Shown here: positions 29,750 to 38,741 of the stretch, piece after piece
Numbering within the stretch: position 1 is the first letter of the stretch
Layout of the letters: each line of letters starts with the position of its first letter
DNA from: Terriglobia bacterium
GTDB lineage: Bacteria > Acidobacteriota > Terriglobia > Terriglobales > Acidobacteriaceae
Assembly (NCBI GenBank): GCA_020073565.1
Contig: JAIQEY010000033.1
Span: forward strand, 1 to 64,000
Length of the DNA stretch: 64,000 nucleotides
Direction: 5' to 3'
Program-made: the position numbers and the translations under genes
The notes under the pieces: model-generated
The model's input: only the letters and a program-made list of their open reading frames with translations
The model's database searches: none
What the model was told of the DNA's origin: nothing

Positions 29750-31828
29750 CTACTTCTGCGGTTCTTCTTTGGCCAGCTTGATCTTGGCGGAATCGAGCTT
29801 CTTCTGGACGCTGGCTAGAGCGGCGGGATCCACCTCGGCGGCGATCGTGCGATTCCACTCGTTCAGGGCCCGCTCCCAGTGCGTGGCGGCGAGCTTCAAG
29901 CGTCCGGTTTTCTGGTAGAGATCACCCAGGTGATCATGAACCGTGGGATCAGTATTGATTTTCTGCGAAGCCTTCACCAGGTTTTCTTCCGCCAGTTCGT
30001 ACTTTCCGAGCCGGAAATACGCCCAGCCGAGGGAGTCGAGATAAGCACCGTTGGCAGGATCGAGTTCGACCGCCTTCTTGATATAGCCGAGCGCTTCTTC
30101 GAGCTTGGTGTTCTGGTCGGCCAGCATATAGCCGAGATAGTTCAGAGCGGAAGCATGCTGCGGATCACTGGCCAGAACCTTCTTGAATTGCTCCTCCGCG
30201 TCGGCGTAGTGTTTCTCGTGCTCGAACGTGGAACCGCGGAGAAACCAGACATACTCCTTGTCGTCGGGCTTGGTGGAGAGTTGCTCAGCCTTGTCGAGCG
30301 CTTGCTCCGCGTCGCTGAAGCGCCGCAGGCGCGTGTTCATCTGCGCCAGCGTGATATAGATCTGGCGATCGCTCGCGTCGCCTTTCAGCAGGCCGCGAAC
30401 GTCCTTGAGCGCCCGGTCGGCATCGCCCGTGTCCGCCTGCTGCGCTGCCAGGACCATCTTCAGATCTATGCTCTTGGGAACCTTCTGGACCGCTTCCTTG
30501 GCCGCGTCGGTGGCTTTCTGCCATTCCTTGGCTTCACGCCAAGTGTCGATGATCTGTTGGTAGCCACGCTCCTCGTTATCCTCACCGCCGAGCGCGACCA
30601 TCTGACGGAAGGTGTCGTTGGCGGCCTGGTTGTTGCCCTGGTCGCGGTAGATCGAGCCCAGACGCTCGAGGAACACGGCGCGGTTGCTCTTCTCCCCTTG
30701 GGTATAGCCGTTGTCGGGCTTCTCTGACTTCTTCAGCAAGTCCTTCATGATCTGGACCGCTTCGTCGTAGCGGCCCTGGGCCTGGTAGATCGCGGCGATG
30801 CGATAGGGCACCTCGACGGAATCCTGCACCATGGACTCTGACTTCTTCAGATTCTCGAGCGCCGCGTCGAACTTGCCCTGTTTCTGGTAAATCTCCGCAA
30901 TGCGCACGTAGGTCTGCGCGTCTTCGGGATTCGCATCGGCGATGACCTTGTACTGTTCGAGCGCCGCCTCGGTCTGGCCGTCGTTCAGAAGATTTTGCGC
31001 GAGACCGCGAATCGCATCCAGATTGTCGCGGTCGAGTTCGATGGCGTGCCGGTAGGCTTCCACCGCATTCTTGTACTGCTTCTGCTGCTCGTAGGTGTAG
31101 CCGAGCGCGGAGTAAAGCTTGGCGGAGCGAGCCGCGTTGGGAACTGAACTCAGCACCTGCGCAGCCCGCGAGGTATCGCCGAGTTCGTTATAGAGGTAAG
31201 CCAGCGTGGTGACGGCTTCTTCGGATCCGGGCTGCAGCTTCACCGCGGTCTTGAATTCGTTCTCCGCCTTTTGCAGATCGTTATTCAGGCGGTAAAGGCG
31301 GCCCAGGAGCAGGTGGTCGTCCATGCTATCGGGTTGCAGACGGACGATCTGCTCGTACTGCTCAATGGCCAGTTTCAGGACATTCTGCGATCCGTTGCCG
31401 GCCTGCATGTCGCCCAGCGAGCGCAGATAAATTCGGCCTAGCAGCCGGCGCGCTTCTAGGTTATTGGGATCGCGCTTGATGATGTCTTGGGCTTCAATGA
31501 CGGCATCGCGAATGCGGCCCGTCTTGGCATAGAGTTCAGCTAGACCGGAGGTAAGATACGCGGATGTGGGATCGGCATCGATGGCGGCGCGGTATTCCTC
31601 GATCGCCTTGTTGGCCAGTTCGCTGCGGCCGTAGGTCGCCACTTGCTCCTCGTACATGTGAGCAAGGGCAAAATGGTAGTAAGCGGCGGCGCGGTCGGGA
31701 ACTTTTGTTTTGGCGGCGGACTCGGCACCCGCCGCGGCGGAATCCCCGGCGTGAGCGGGCTGATTTTGGGCCAACAACATCGCCCCTGTAAGAATGAGAC
31801 ACCAGACAAGCCAAACCTGTTTTTTCAT
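29750..31828 (-). CDS. Secreted tetratricopeptide repeat protein
   Basis: Signal peptide and more than 10 TPR units. Confidence 0.9.
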   Translation of the reverse strand: MKKQVWLVWCLILTGAMLLAQNQPAHAGDSAAAGAESAAKTKVPDRAAAYYHFALAHMYEEQVATYGRSELANKAIEEYRAAIDADPTSAYLTSGLAELYAKTGRIRDAVIEAQDIIKRDPNNLEARRLLGRIYLRSLGDMQAGNGSQNVLKLAIEQYEQIVRLQPDSMDDHLLLGRLYRLNNDLQKAENEFKTAVKLQPGSEEAVTTLAYLYNELGDTSRAAQVLSSVPNAARSAKLYSALGYTYEQQKQYKNAVEAYRHAIELDRDNLDAIRGLAQNLLNDGQTEAALEQYKVIADANPEDAQTYVRIAEIYQKQGKFDAALENLKKSESMVQDSVEVPYRIAAIYQAQGRYDEAVQIMKDLLKKSEKPDNGYTQGEKSNRAVFLERLGSIYRDQGNNQAANDTFRQMVALGGEDNEERGYQQIIDTWREAKEWQKATDAAKEAVQKVPKSIDLKMVLAAQQADTGDADRALKDVRGLLKGDASDRQIYITLAQMNTRLRRFSDAEQALDKAEQLSTKPDDKEYVWFLRGSTFEHEKHYADAEEQFKKVLASDPQHASALNYLGYMLADQNTKLEEALGYIKKAVELDPANGAYLDSLGWAYFRLGKYELAEENLVKASQKINTDPTVHDHLGDLYQKTGRLKLAATHWERALNEWNRTIAAEVDPAALASVQKKLDSAKIKLAKEEPQK

Positions 31829-31998
31829 GAAAATCCTAAGGATAGTTGCATTACACCGATTGGATGCAGAAACGCCACCGCCGGTTAATCCCTATTCTAC
31901 CCTTGACCAGGGCTCTAGACACAGAGAAAGCGGAGAAGCTTGTCAAATTCGGAAGTACAGGGGCGAAAGCGTTAGATTTGGGGTTCCAAGCCCAGCTT

Positions 31999-33555
31999 CT
32001 AGTGCCGGAAATGGCGTATTCCGGTGAAAATCATGGCCAAACCGAGGCGGTCGGCGGCCTCGATAACCTCCTGGTCGCGCACGGAACCGCCCGGTTGGAT
32101 GATGGCGGTGGCTCCGGCCCTGGCGATCTCCTCGACGCCGTCCGGGAACGGGAAGAAGGCGTCGGAGGCCGCCACCGTGCCTTTGAGCGGCAGCTGCGCC
32201 TTCATCGCTCCGACTTTGCAGGAATCGACCCGGCTCATCTGGCCGGCTCCAACCCCGACGGTTTGTCCGTCGCGGGCGTAGAGAATTGCGTTCGACTTCA
32301 CGTGCTTGCAGACTTTCCAGGCAAACAGCAGCGCCCGCTTTTCTTCCGGCGTGGGCGCACGTTGGGTGACTACCTTCAGATCGGATTCGGCCAATTTGTG
32401 AAGGTCGGCATCCTGCACCAGCATGCCTCCAGAAATGTTCTTCAGGACCCACGTTTGCTGACCGGCAGGGACTTCGACCAGGCGCAGATTCTTTTTCGGC
32501 GCGAACACTTCCTTCGCAGCCGCGTCGAATGACGGTGCGGCGATTACTTCCAGGAAGAGCTTGGCCATTTCGGTGGCGGCCGCGGCATCGATCGCGCGAT
32601 TCACTCCGATCACTCCGCCGAACGCTGACACCGGGTCGCATTCCAGCGCGCGGACATAAGCCTCGGCCAGAGTCTTGCCCGTGGCAGTGCCGCACGGATT
32701 CGTATGCTTGATGATGGCGCAAACCGGGACGTCGAATTCCTGCGCCAGATCCCAGGCCGCCTGTAGATCGACAATGTTGTTGTAGGAAAGCTCTTTGCCC
32801 TGAAGTTGGTGTGCGTTGGCTACGCCCGTCCCTGTGGCGTCGGCATACATAGCGGCTTTCTGGTGTGGATTCTCCCCGTAGCGCAGATCCATCGTTTTCT
32901 GAAATTGCAGACGCAAAGTTTGCGGGAAACTCGACGGTGCTTCGAGTTGGAAGTTGCCGTCCAACCGGACGCGCTCGAGGGTGGAAGCGATGGCGGAGTC
33001 GTACGCGGCTGTGGTGGCGAAGGCTTTCTGCGCCAGGCGCCACTTGGTTTCTCTGGATAAGGCGCCCCCAGAGCGCGCCATCTCTTCTGCAATTGCGTTG
33101 TAGTCCGAGGGCGACGTCACGACCGCCACATCCTGAAAATTCTTGGCTGCCGAACGAATCATCGAAGGCCCACCGATATCGATGTTTTCGATCAGTTCCT
33201 CGAAGTGGACTCCCGGCTTGGCGGCAGTCTTTTCAAAGGCGTACAAGTTCACGACCACCATGTCGATCGCGGGAATACCGTGCTCGGCGACCGCCGCCCG
33301 GTGCGCGCTGTCTTCCCGGCGATGCAGGATGCCGCCATGCACCTTGGGATGCAGCGTTTTCACGCGGCCGTCAAGCATCTCGGGGAAACCGGTCAACTCA
33401 GAAATGTCTTTGACGGAGATGCCAGAGTCGCGCAGCAGCTTCGCGGTACCGCCGGTGGAAACCAGTTCCACGCCTGAGGCGGCGAGTTTGCGGGCGAAAT
33501 CGACCAGTCCGGATTTGTCGGTAACGCTAAGAATGGCACGCTGGATCTTGGACAT
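31999..33555 (-). CDS. purH: Bifunctional AICAR formyltransferase/IMP cyclohydrolase
   Basis: [60 protein letters not shown]. Confidence 0.97.
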   Translation of the reverse strand: MSKIQRAILSVTDKSGLVDFARKLAASGVELVSTGGTAKLLRDSGISVKDISELTGFPEMLDGRVKTLHPKVHGGILHRREDSAHRAAVAEHGIPAIDMVVVNLYAFEKTAAKPGVHFEELIENIDIGGPSMIRSAAKNFQDVAVVTSPSDYNAIAEEMARSGGALSRETKWRLAQKAFATTAAYDSAIASTLERVRLDGNFQLEAPSSFPQTLRLQFQKTMDLRYGENPHQKAAMYADATGTGVANAHQLQGKELSYNNIVDLQAAWDLAQEFDVPVCAIIKHTNPCGTATGKTLAEAYVRALECDPVSAFGGVIGVNRAIDAAAATEMAKLFLEVIAAPSFDAAAKEVFAPKKNLRLVEVPAGQQTWVLKNISGGMLVQDADLHKLAESDLKVVTQRAPTPEEKRALLFAWKVCKHVKSNAILYARDGQTVGVGAGQMSRVDSCKVGAMKAQLPLKGTVAASDAFFPFPDGVEEIARAGATAIIQPGGSVRDQEVIEAADRLGLAMIFTGIRHFRH

Positions 33556-33596
33556 GAGGACCTCTGGGCGAACCGGAGATTTTAGCAGCTTGAAAG

Positions 33597-33731
33597 GAGT
33601 TCTCAGTTCCCGGTTCTCAGTTCTCAGTGAAAGACAAAAAAAACAGGCAACCAATACCAATGGCGCCGATCATAGGAAACTGAGAACTGAGAACTGAGAA
33701 CTGAGAACTGAGAACTGAGAACTGAGAACTA
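33597..33731. repeat. Inverted repeat whose right arm is a 7-bp tandem array (GAACTGA)n
   Basis: Left arm GTTCTCAGTTCCCGGTTCTCAGTTCTCAGT; right arm about seven GAACTGA units. Confidence 0.9.
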
Positions 33732-34349
33732 ACTTTTTGCTTTCGCGGTCAGCTTCACCTGGCCGTCTTTAGTCTCCACGGAATACACGACGGTCTCGCA
33801 GCCATGCTCCTTCCGAATCTGGCTGGTTTTCTTCTGCACGAAGGCCGCGAAGGAATCCAGACTGCCGGCAGTCTTTTCTCCCGACTTCTGCTTGGCGGCG
33901 GTGAGCGCCTTGTAGAGGGATTCTACTTTGTCTCTTTCGGCGGCGGCGTCGGAGCATTGCACGGTGAAGGGTTCGTCGCCGGTGGAGGTTCCGGCACGGC
34001 GGCTTACACCATACACCGGACGATGCTTCGTCTCGCGCTCCTCGGGAGGGCGCACGCCTTGGACCGAAAGAATAGCTTCCTGCGGACGTCGGTATCCCTC
34101 TTCGCGAATCCGCATCTTCTTGCGCCAGAGGTCGGCCTGGACGGCGTAGCGCTGGGCCATCTCGTTGTACCGGAAGCGCTGGGAGAAGCTCATTCGCGAA
34201 CCGTCGCTGAACTTGCGGATCAGCGTGAGCACCTTCCACTCGACGTCGGTGGGGGGGCGCTTGGCCGGGTTATTAAAGAAGATCTCGTACTCGATCTTCA
34301 GCCGGCGGAGTTGCTGGTCGAGTAGATTCAGTTCTTCATCAATGGTCAC
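33729..34349 (-). CDS. Conserved protein with C-terminal MXAN_5187-like region (GTG start)
   Basis: LDQQLRRLKIEYEIFFNNPAKRPPTDVEWKV...; family name from memory. Confidence 0.6.
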   Translation of the reverse strand: MTIDEELNLLDQQLRRLKIEYEIFFNNPAKRPPTDVEWKVLTLIRKFSDGSRMSFSQRFRYNEMAQRYAVQADLWRKKMRIREEGYRRPQEAILSVQGVRPPEERETKHRPVYGVSRRAGTSTGDEPFTVQCSDAAAERDKVESLYKALTAAKQKSGEKTAGSLDSFAAFVQKKTSQIRKEHGCETVVYSVETKDGQVKLTAKAKS

Positions 34350-34430
34350 AGATTGCCCCTGCCGACAGATTAGCGTGGGCGGTGGGCCAATCGCGAGGTT
34401 CCAGCAGGACAGGGGCCAATGGTGCAGAAA

Positions 34431-34574
34431 AACAGGCTCTGGGCTCTAGGCGCTTTGGGCTCTAGGCTCTCGGCTTTAGCTCAGGCATCCCATTCAGTTT
34501 GGAAGGGGGCACTTCTTGATATAAGGCAGGTGTGCTTGCGGCGAAATCCGAACGCCGAGAGCCCAGAGCCTGTT
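34431..34574. repeat. Inverted repeat AACAGGCTCTGGGCTC / GAGCCCAGAGCCTGTT
   Basis: 16-bp perfect arms with degenerate GGGCTCTAGG words inside left arm. Confidence 0.85.
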
Positions 34575-34580
34575 TCGAGC

Positions 34581-34925
34581 CTATTTCGTGCTGGCAGCCA
34601 TTTTCTTAACCATCGCCAGAACCAGCTTGCGGTCACTATCATTCAGGTTAGTAGCGTAGCGACGGATCTGGCTCAGGAAGCGCACCTCGTCGTCGGAAAG
34701 CTGGGGCAGTCCCTTATGTCCGTTGGAATGTCCTTCCGAGAAGAACTGCGACAAAGCTAAGTCCATTGCTCCCGCGATTTTGGACAGGGTGTCGAGAGAT
34801 GGGATGGTGTGACCGTTTTCCACCCGGGAGAGGTAGCAACGCAACAACCCGGTACGCTTCTCAATGTCACCCTGTGACATTCCTTTCTGAAGCCGGTAGT
34901 TGCGGATGGTTTCGCCAATATTCAT
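34581..34925 (-). CDS. XRE-family HTH transcriptional regulator
   Basis: MNIGETIRNYRLQKGMSQGDIEKRTGLLRCYLSRVENGHTIPSLDTLSKIAGAM. Confidence 0.92.
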   Translation of the reverse strand: MNIGETIRNYRLQKGMSQGDIEKRTGLLRCYLSRVENGHTIPSLDTLSKIAGAMDLALSQFFSEGHSNGHKGLPQLSDDEVRFLSQIRRYATNLNDSDRKLVLAMVKKMAASTK

Positions 34926-35154
34926 AAGAACGCGAAAACGGAACCGAAAAAGATGCGTGCATAGTAACCAGAGTAGTACCGTCTGGCAAGTGGAAATTCG
35001 TTGCACCAATAATGCGACCAGCCCGCGGCGTGCGCCCGGGCACACTAGCATGGCGATGCGGGAACGTCCGTCCGGCACGCCAAGCTCTCCGCCAAGCGAT
35101 GGCTCTTTGCAGCTGGCGCGAGCCTTCTCGAGCTTGTCCACGCTACCCAGAAAA

Positions 35155-35182
35155 TGAAACCGCCGCACGGGGCGGCGGTTCT
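35155..35182 (-). terminator. Rho-independent terminator downstream of DksA/TraR-type gene
   Basis: AACCGCCGCCCCGTGCGGCGGTTTCATTTT on minus strand. Confidence 0.75.
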
Positions 35183-35209
35183 CGGAATCAACGACGGAGA
35201 TTAGAGGAT

Positions 35210-35575
35210 TTAGTGCGTGGCTTCGAGCTGGCCCTTCTCGGCCTTCTCCTGACACTCGATACAATGACGCGTCCACGGCACCGCTTCCAGGCGCTTGGAG
35301 TTGATCTCTTTGCCGCAGGAGACGCATTCCCCGAAACTGCCTTCGCGCAGGCGGGCCAGAGCGCCGTCCACCATCAGAAGCAACTGGCGGTCGTTGTTGC
35401 TCTGGCTGAAAAGGAATTCTTTGGTGTAAGAACTGGCCGCGCGATCGGCGATATCCTGCGTCGCCTCTTCGTCGGCGCTGCGGCCGTCTTGCTGATTGCG
35501 GGAAACCATTTGGCGCAGTTCCTGCTGCCGTGTTTCCAGTCTTTTTCTGAAGTACTCCAGCTTCTTCTTATCCAT
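35210..35575 (-). CDS. DksA/TraR family C4-type zinc finger protein
   Basis: GSFGECVSCGKEINSKRLEAVPWTRHCIECQEK. Confidence 0.93.
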   Translation of the reverse strand: MDKKKLEYFRKRLETRQQELRQMVSRNQQDGRSADEEATQDIADRAASSYTKEFLFSQSNNDRQLLLMVDGALARLREGSFGECVSCGKEINSKRLEAVPWTRHCIECQEKAEKGQLEATH

Positions 35576-35771
35576 GTTCGTAGCCCGCTCGGAAACATAA
35601 CTGCCGTTTCACAGAGCCCTAAGTTCACATGAAGCCAAACAAGTATGGTAAGCGCCAAAGAGAGAATGCGTCAACTGGAAGGAGAAGTCAGAGGTTACAG
35701 GTTAGATTGCAGAAGTAAACCCAAAGTCGAGCGGGGTCTCACCTCTTCAATCTGACCTCGAACCTCTGACC

Positions 35772-37205
35772 TCATTCTCGCGGCAGCGCGTCCGGCATCG
35801 CGGCCAGCGCGTATCCCATCACCGCCATGGCCGCCGCGTTTTCGCGCAGGTCCTGGGGATCGACTTTGTCGAGTGTGTCGGCGGCGGTGTGGTGGTAGTC
35901 GAAATACTTGCGTCCGTCCTGGAGGATGCCGATACCGGGAACGCCAGCTTCGACCAGCGGGTCGATGTCCGATCCGGGACTGTGATTGGTGCTGCGGAAA
36001 ATCGTAGAACCGACCGGACGCAGAATGTCGAGCAACGGCTGCAAGGCGGCCATCGCCGACGACGACAACTTCATCGCATAGCCCAAGGGATGTCCGGCGC
36101 CCGCGTCACTCTCGATGGCCGCGATGTGATTGCCGATCTCGGATTCGTGCGCTTTCGCGTAAGCTTCGTTGCCACCGCCGCCGTTCTCTTCATCCATCCA
36201 CGCGATCACGCGCAGCGTGCGGCGCGGTCGGAAATGCAAGCGCTGCAGCAATTCCGCGGTCGCCATCGAGATGACTACCCCAGCGCCGTCGTCAATCGCG
36301 CCGCGCCCGAGATCCCACGAATCAAGATGGCCGGAGACTACGACGATCTGCTCGGGGTGTTCGCTCCCCTTCAAATCGGCAACGACGTTGTAGCCGGTCG
36401 TAGCTGGCAGCCGTTGCGGAGTCAGCGTCAGGTGCATGCGCACGCGGCCTTCCGCCGCAAGATGGTCGACCAGGTCCGCATCCTCGGCCGCCAAAGCAGC
36501 AGCGGGAATCGGGGCGGTTTGGCTGTATCCGGTGTGTGGCAGGCGGTAGTTCGCTCCTCCGACCGAACGAATGAGCGACGCAACCGCCCCGAGGTCGGCG
36601 GCGGCTTTCGCGCCACGGCCGCGATAGACCACGGCCTCTCCATAGGCCTCGAACGCATAACCTGCCAGCGCTTTGCGCTCGTCGTACGGAACGTTAAACA
36701 GCACGATCTTGCCAGCAGCTTTGTCGCGGCCGAGCGCCGTGAGTTCGTTGAAGTTGTGGACGACCACCACCTCGGCAGTGAGCCCGTCCGCCGGAGTCGC
36801 AAAACTGCCGCTGAGAGCCGTGAGCACGATTCGCTGCGTCGTCTGCGGAGCCTGTCCGGGGAACTCCACCAGTTCCGCTTTCTCCTCGCCGCGAATCCAG
36901 TGCGAAACGGTCGCGGGTTCGAGGTGAACCTCGAGTCCAAGTTTGCGCATCTCGGCAGCAACGTATTCGGAGGCGGCCTGCGCCTGCGGCGAACCGGCTG
37001 GGCGAGGCCCGATGTTCTCGGTCAAGTGCGCAAGCTGCTGCCACGCGTAGTCGCTCGAAAGCGCGGCATCGCGCACGGCCTGTAGTTGCTCACTCAGTTC
37101 TTTGGGAAGCGGCGGAGCGGTCGGTTGGGCGGCTCGCCGGGTTTGGGGCCAAACGGGGGTACTCGCGAAAACGAGGAGTGTAATCGTCAGAACCAGTCTC
37201 TTCAT
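35772..37205 (-). CDS. M28 family metallopeptidase with PA domain
   Basis: GHLDSWDLGRGAIDDGAG, WMDEENGGGGNEAYAK, DYHHTAADTLD. Confidence 0.92.
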   Translation of the reverse strand: MKRLVLTITLLVFASTPVWPQTRRAAQPTAPPLPKELSEQLQAVRDAALSSDYAWQQLAHLTENIGPRPAGSPQAQAASEYVAAEMRKLGLEVHLEPATVSHWIRGEEKAELVEFPGQAPQTTQRIVLTALSGSFATPADGLTAEVVVVHNFNELTALGRDKAAGKIVLFNVPYDERKALAGYAFEAYGEAVVYRGRGAKAAADLGAVASLIRSVGGANYRLPHTGYSQTAPIPAAALAAEDADLVDHLAAEGRVRMHLTLTPQRLPATTGYNVVADLKGSEHPEQIVVVSGHLDSWDLGRGAIDDGAGVVISMATAELLQRLHFRPRRTLRVIAWMDEENGGGGNEAYAKAHESEIGNHIAAIESDAGAGHPLGYAMKLSSSAMAALQPLLDILRPVGSTIFRSTNHSPGSDIDPLVEAGVPGIGILQDGRKYFDYHHTAADTLDKVDPQDLRENAAAMAVMGYALAAMPDALPRE

Positions 37206-37315
37206 AACGGTCTTATCCCGAAGGCCGGAGTCACTCACCACCACCGCCCAGCGGCGGCGCGGGACTCCGACGGTTTTTGCTTCGTTGGAAACGGTGAGTC
37301 TACAGGACTGGCGGC

Positions 37316-37350
37316 AACAAAAAAAGCGGCCCCATTTTTCGGGGCCACCC
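37316..37350 (-). terminator. Rho-independent terminator on minus strand
   Basis: GGTGGCCCCGAAAAATGGGGCCGCTTTTTTTG, directly after stop of the ORF at 37354-37560. Confidence 0.8.
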
Positions 37351-37353
37351 TTT

Positions 37354-37560
37354 TCAAAGAGGCAAAGTGGCAGGAATCAAGAGGAGACGAAGTTTGACGC
37401 CGTTCCGAACACAGGAGACGGCAAGGAGTGAGTCGAGTTCAGTGAGAGTCGTTCCAACGCTTGCGGCCTCTTCATTGTCAAGAAATTGAGCATTTGCCGA
37501 ACCAAAATTGTAAATAACGTCGCTGAACCGCTCCGTTTCGGAAAATTCCAGCAGAATCAT
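37354..37560 (-). CDS. Possible small protein of unknown function (68 aa)
   Basis: ORF ends immediately before a strong terminator; no recognised family. Confidence 0.4.
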   Translation of the reverse strand: MILLEFSETERFSDVIYNFGSANAQFLDNEEAASVGTTLTELDSLLAVSCVRNGVKLRLLLIPATLPL

Positions 37561-37715
37561 ATTCTTAGGGGGACACCCTTAGAGGTATCTCCGATTGAAT
37601 CCCTGATGTGTTGACAGAGAAGAATGCACAAACCTGCACATTGGACGCACAGGCCGTGACCTCTGGGCAAATGAGACAGCCCCTTCTCGCGAAGGGGCTC
37701 TCGGGATGCGGGCTC

Positions 37716-38462
37716 TTAACTGTTACCGGCCACCGTGCGCAGCTTTTCCGGCAGGAAATGGTACGGGGGCCAGGGACCGGTGACGACCAGTTCGCAGTTC
37801 TTGAGTTGCTTGGCGGCTGTGTTGTAGCGGTTCTGATATTTTTCAATCGACTTGGTGTCGATCAGGTGGGCAATGTCGAGCAGCATGCCGTCCGCGTCCA
37901 CCTTCTTACAGCTGATTTCTTCCTCGATCGGATTGAAGAGCTTGTGAACTTGCACGGAGAGGGCGCGCGCCTTGGTCTGGCGCTCGCGATCGCGGGAGGC
38001 TTTTTCCCGCAGCTTGGCGAGGTATTCGCGGCCCACCGTATCGGGCAACACGATCTCTTCCATTGCCTCGCGGAGCGAGCCGTCGCGAACCACGAGCTTG
38101 ATCCGCATCTCAGCCTTTCCGCGCAGCCGGGCAACGCTTTCGCAGAAAGTGCGCCGGTTGGAGCGGACCGCTTGCCGGATGGCATCTTCAGTATCGAAGA
38201 TCGTCCCAAAACGGAACGGCAGCACTGTGGCCGTGCGGAAGCTCTGGCTGACGACCCGGGCATGTTCAAGAACTGACTTCTCGTCGAGTTTGGAAGTTGC
38301 GCGGTCGTATTCACTGACGATGACCGCGAATTCGCCGCTCGGGTAACTCATCACCGGAGCGCCGTTAACACCTTGGACGCCTTCCAGAACAAAGGGCCTG
38401 CGAGCTCGAACGCCATTAGGGAGGGTCGGGTGTTCCGTGAGGCAGTACGCATACCACGCCAT
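37716..38462 (-). CDS. GvpL/GvpF family gas-vesicle-type protein
   Basis: WYAYCLTEHP..., LEHARVVSQSFRTATVLPFRFGTIFDTEDAIRQAV, NGAYLVD-like C-terminal VTGPWPPYHF. Confidence 0.85.
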   Translation of the reverse strand: MAWYAYCLTEHPTLPNGVRARRPFVLEGVQGVNGAPVMSYPSGEFAVIVSEYDRATSKLDEKSVLEHARVVSQSFRTATVLPFRFGTIFDTEDAIRQAVRSNRRTFCESVARLRGKAEMRIKLVVRDGSLREAMEEIVLPDTVGREYLAKLREKASRDRERQTKARALSVQVHKLFNPIEEEISCKKVDADGMLLDIAHLIDTKSIEKYQNRYNTAAKQLKNCELVVTGPWPPYHFLPEKLRTVAGNS

Positions 38463-38741
38463 GCATTCTCTCCGAATTGCACCGGGCCTTGGGGACCCTT
38501 TAGATTTTATTCAAAGCTTAGGGCTGCTGTTCGGTACCTGGAAGAAAGGTGGTTTTAACAACGAGTAGATGAGCGCGAAATATTGTGTCCAAATGAATAG
38601 TAAATCGCGCACGCACAATTTGCAACTTTTGTTGCGATAAATGCATCCGCGAAAATCTTATTCTGCGCCAACTCACGGTTAGCAAGACGGTTACGGGAAC
38701 AACACCGAACCACACACATGACCCGCGGTCGGTACATTTGT

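Noticed and set aside
33675-33731. GAACTGA tandem array as a CRISPR-like array
   Set aside because: The 7-bp unit has no spacers; it is a simple tandem repeat and no cas genes are present.
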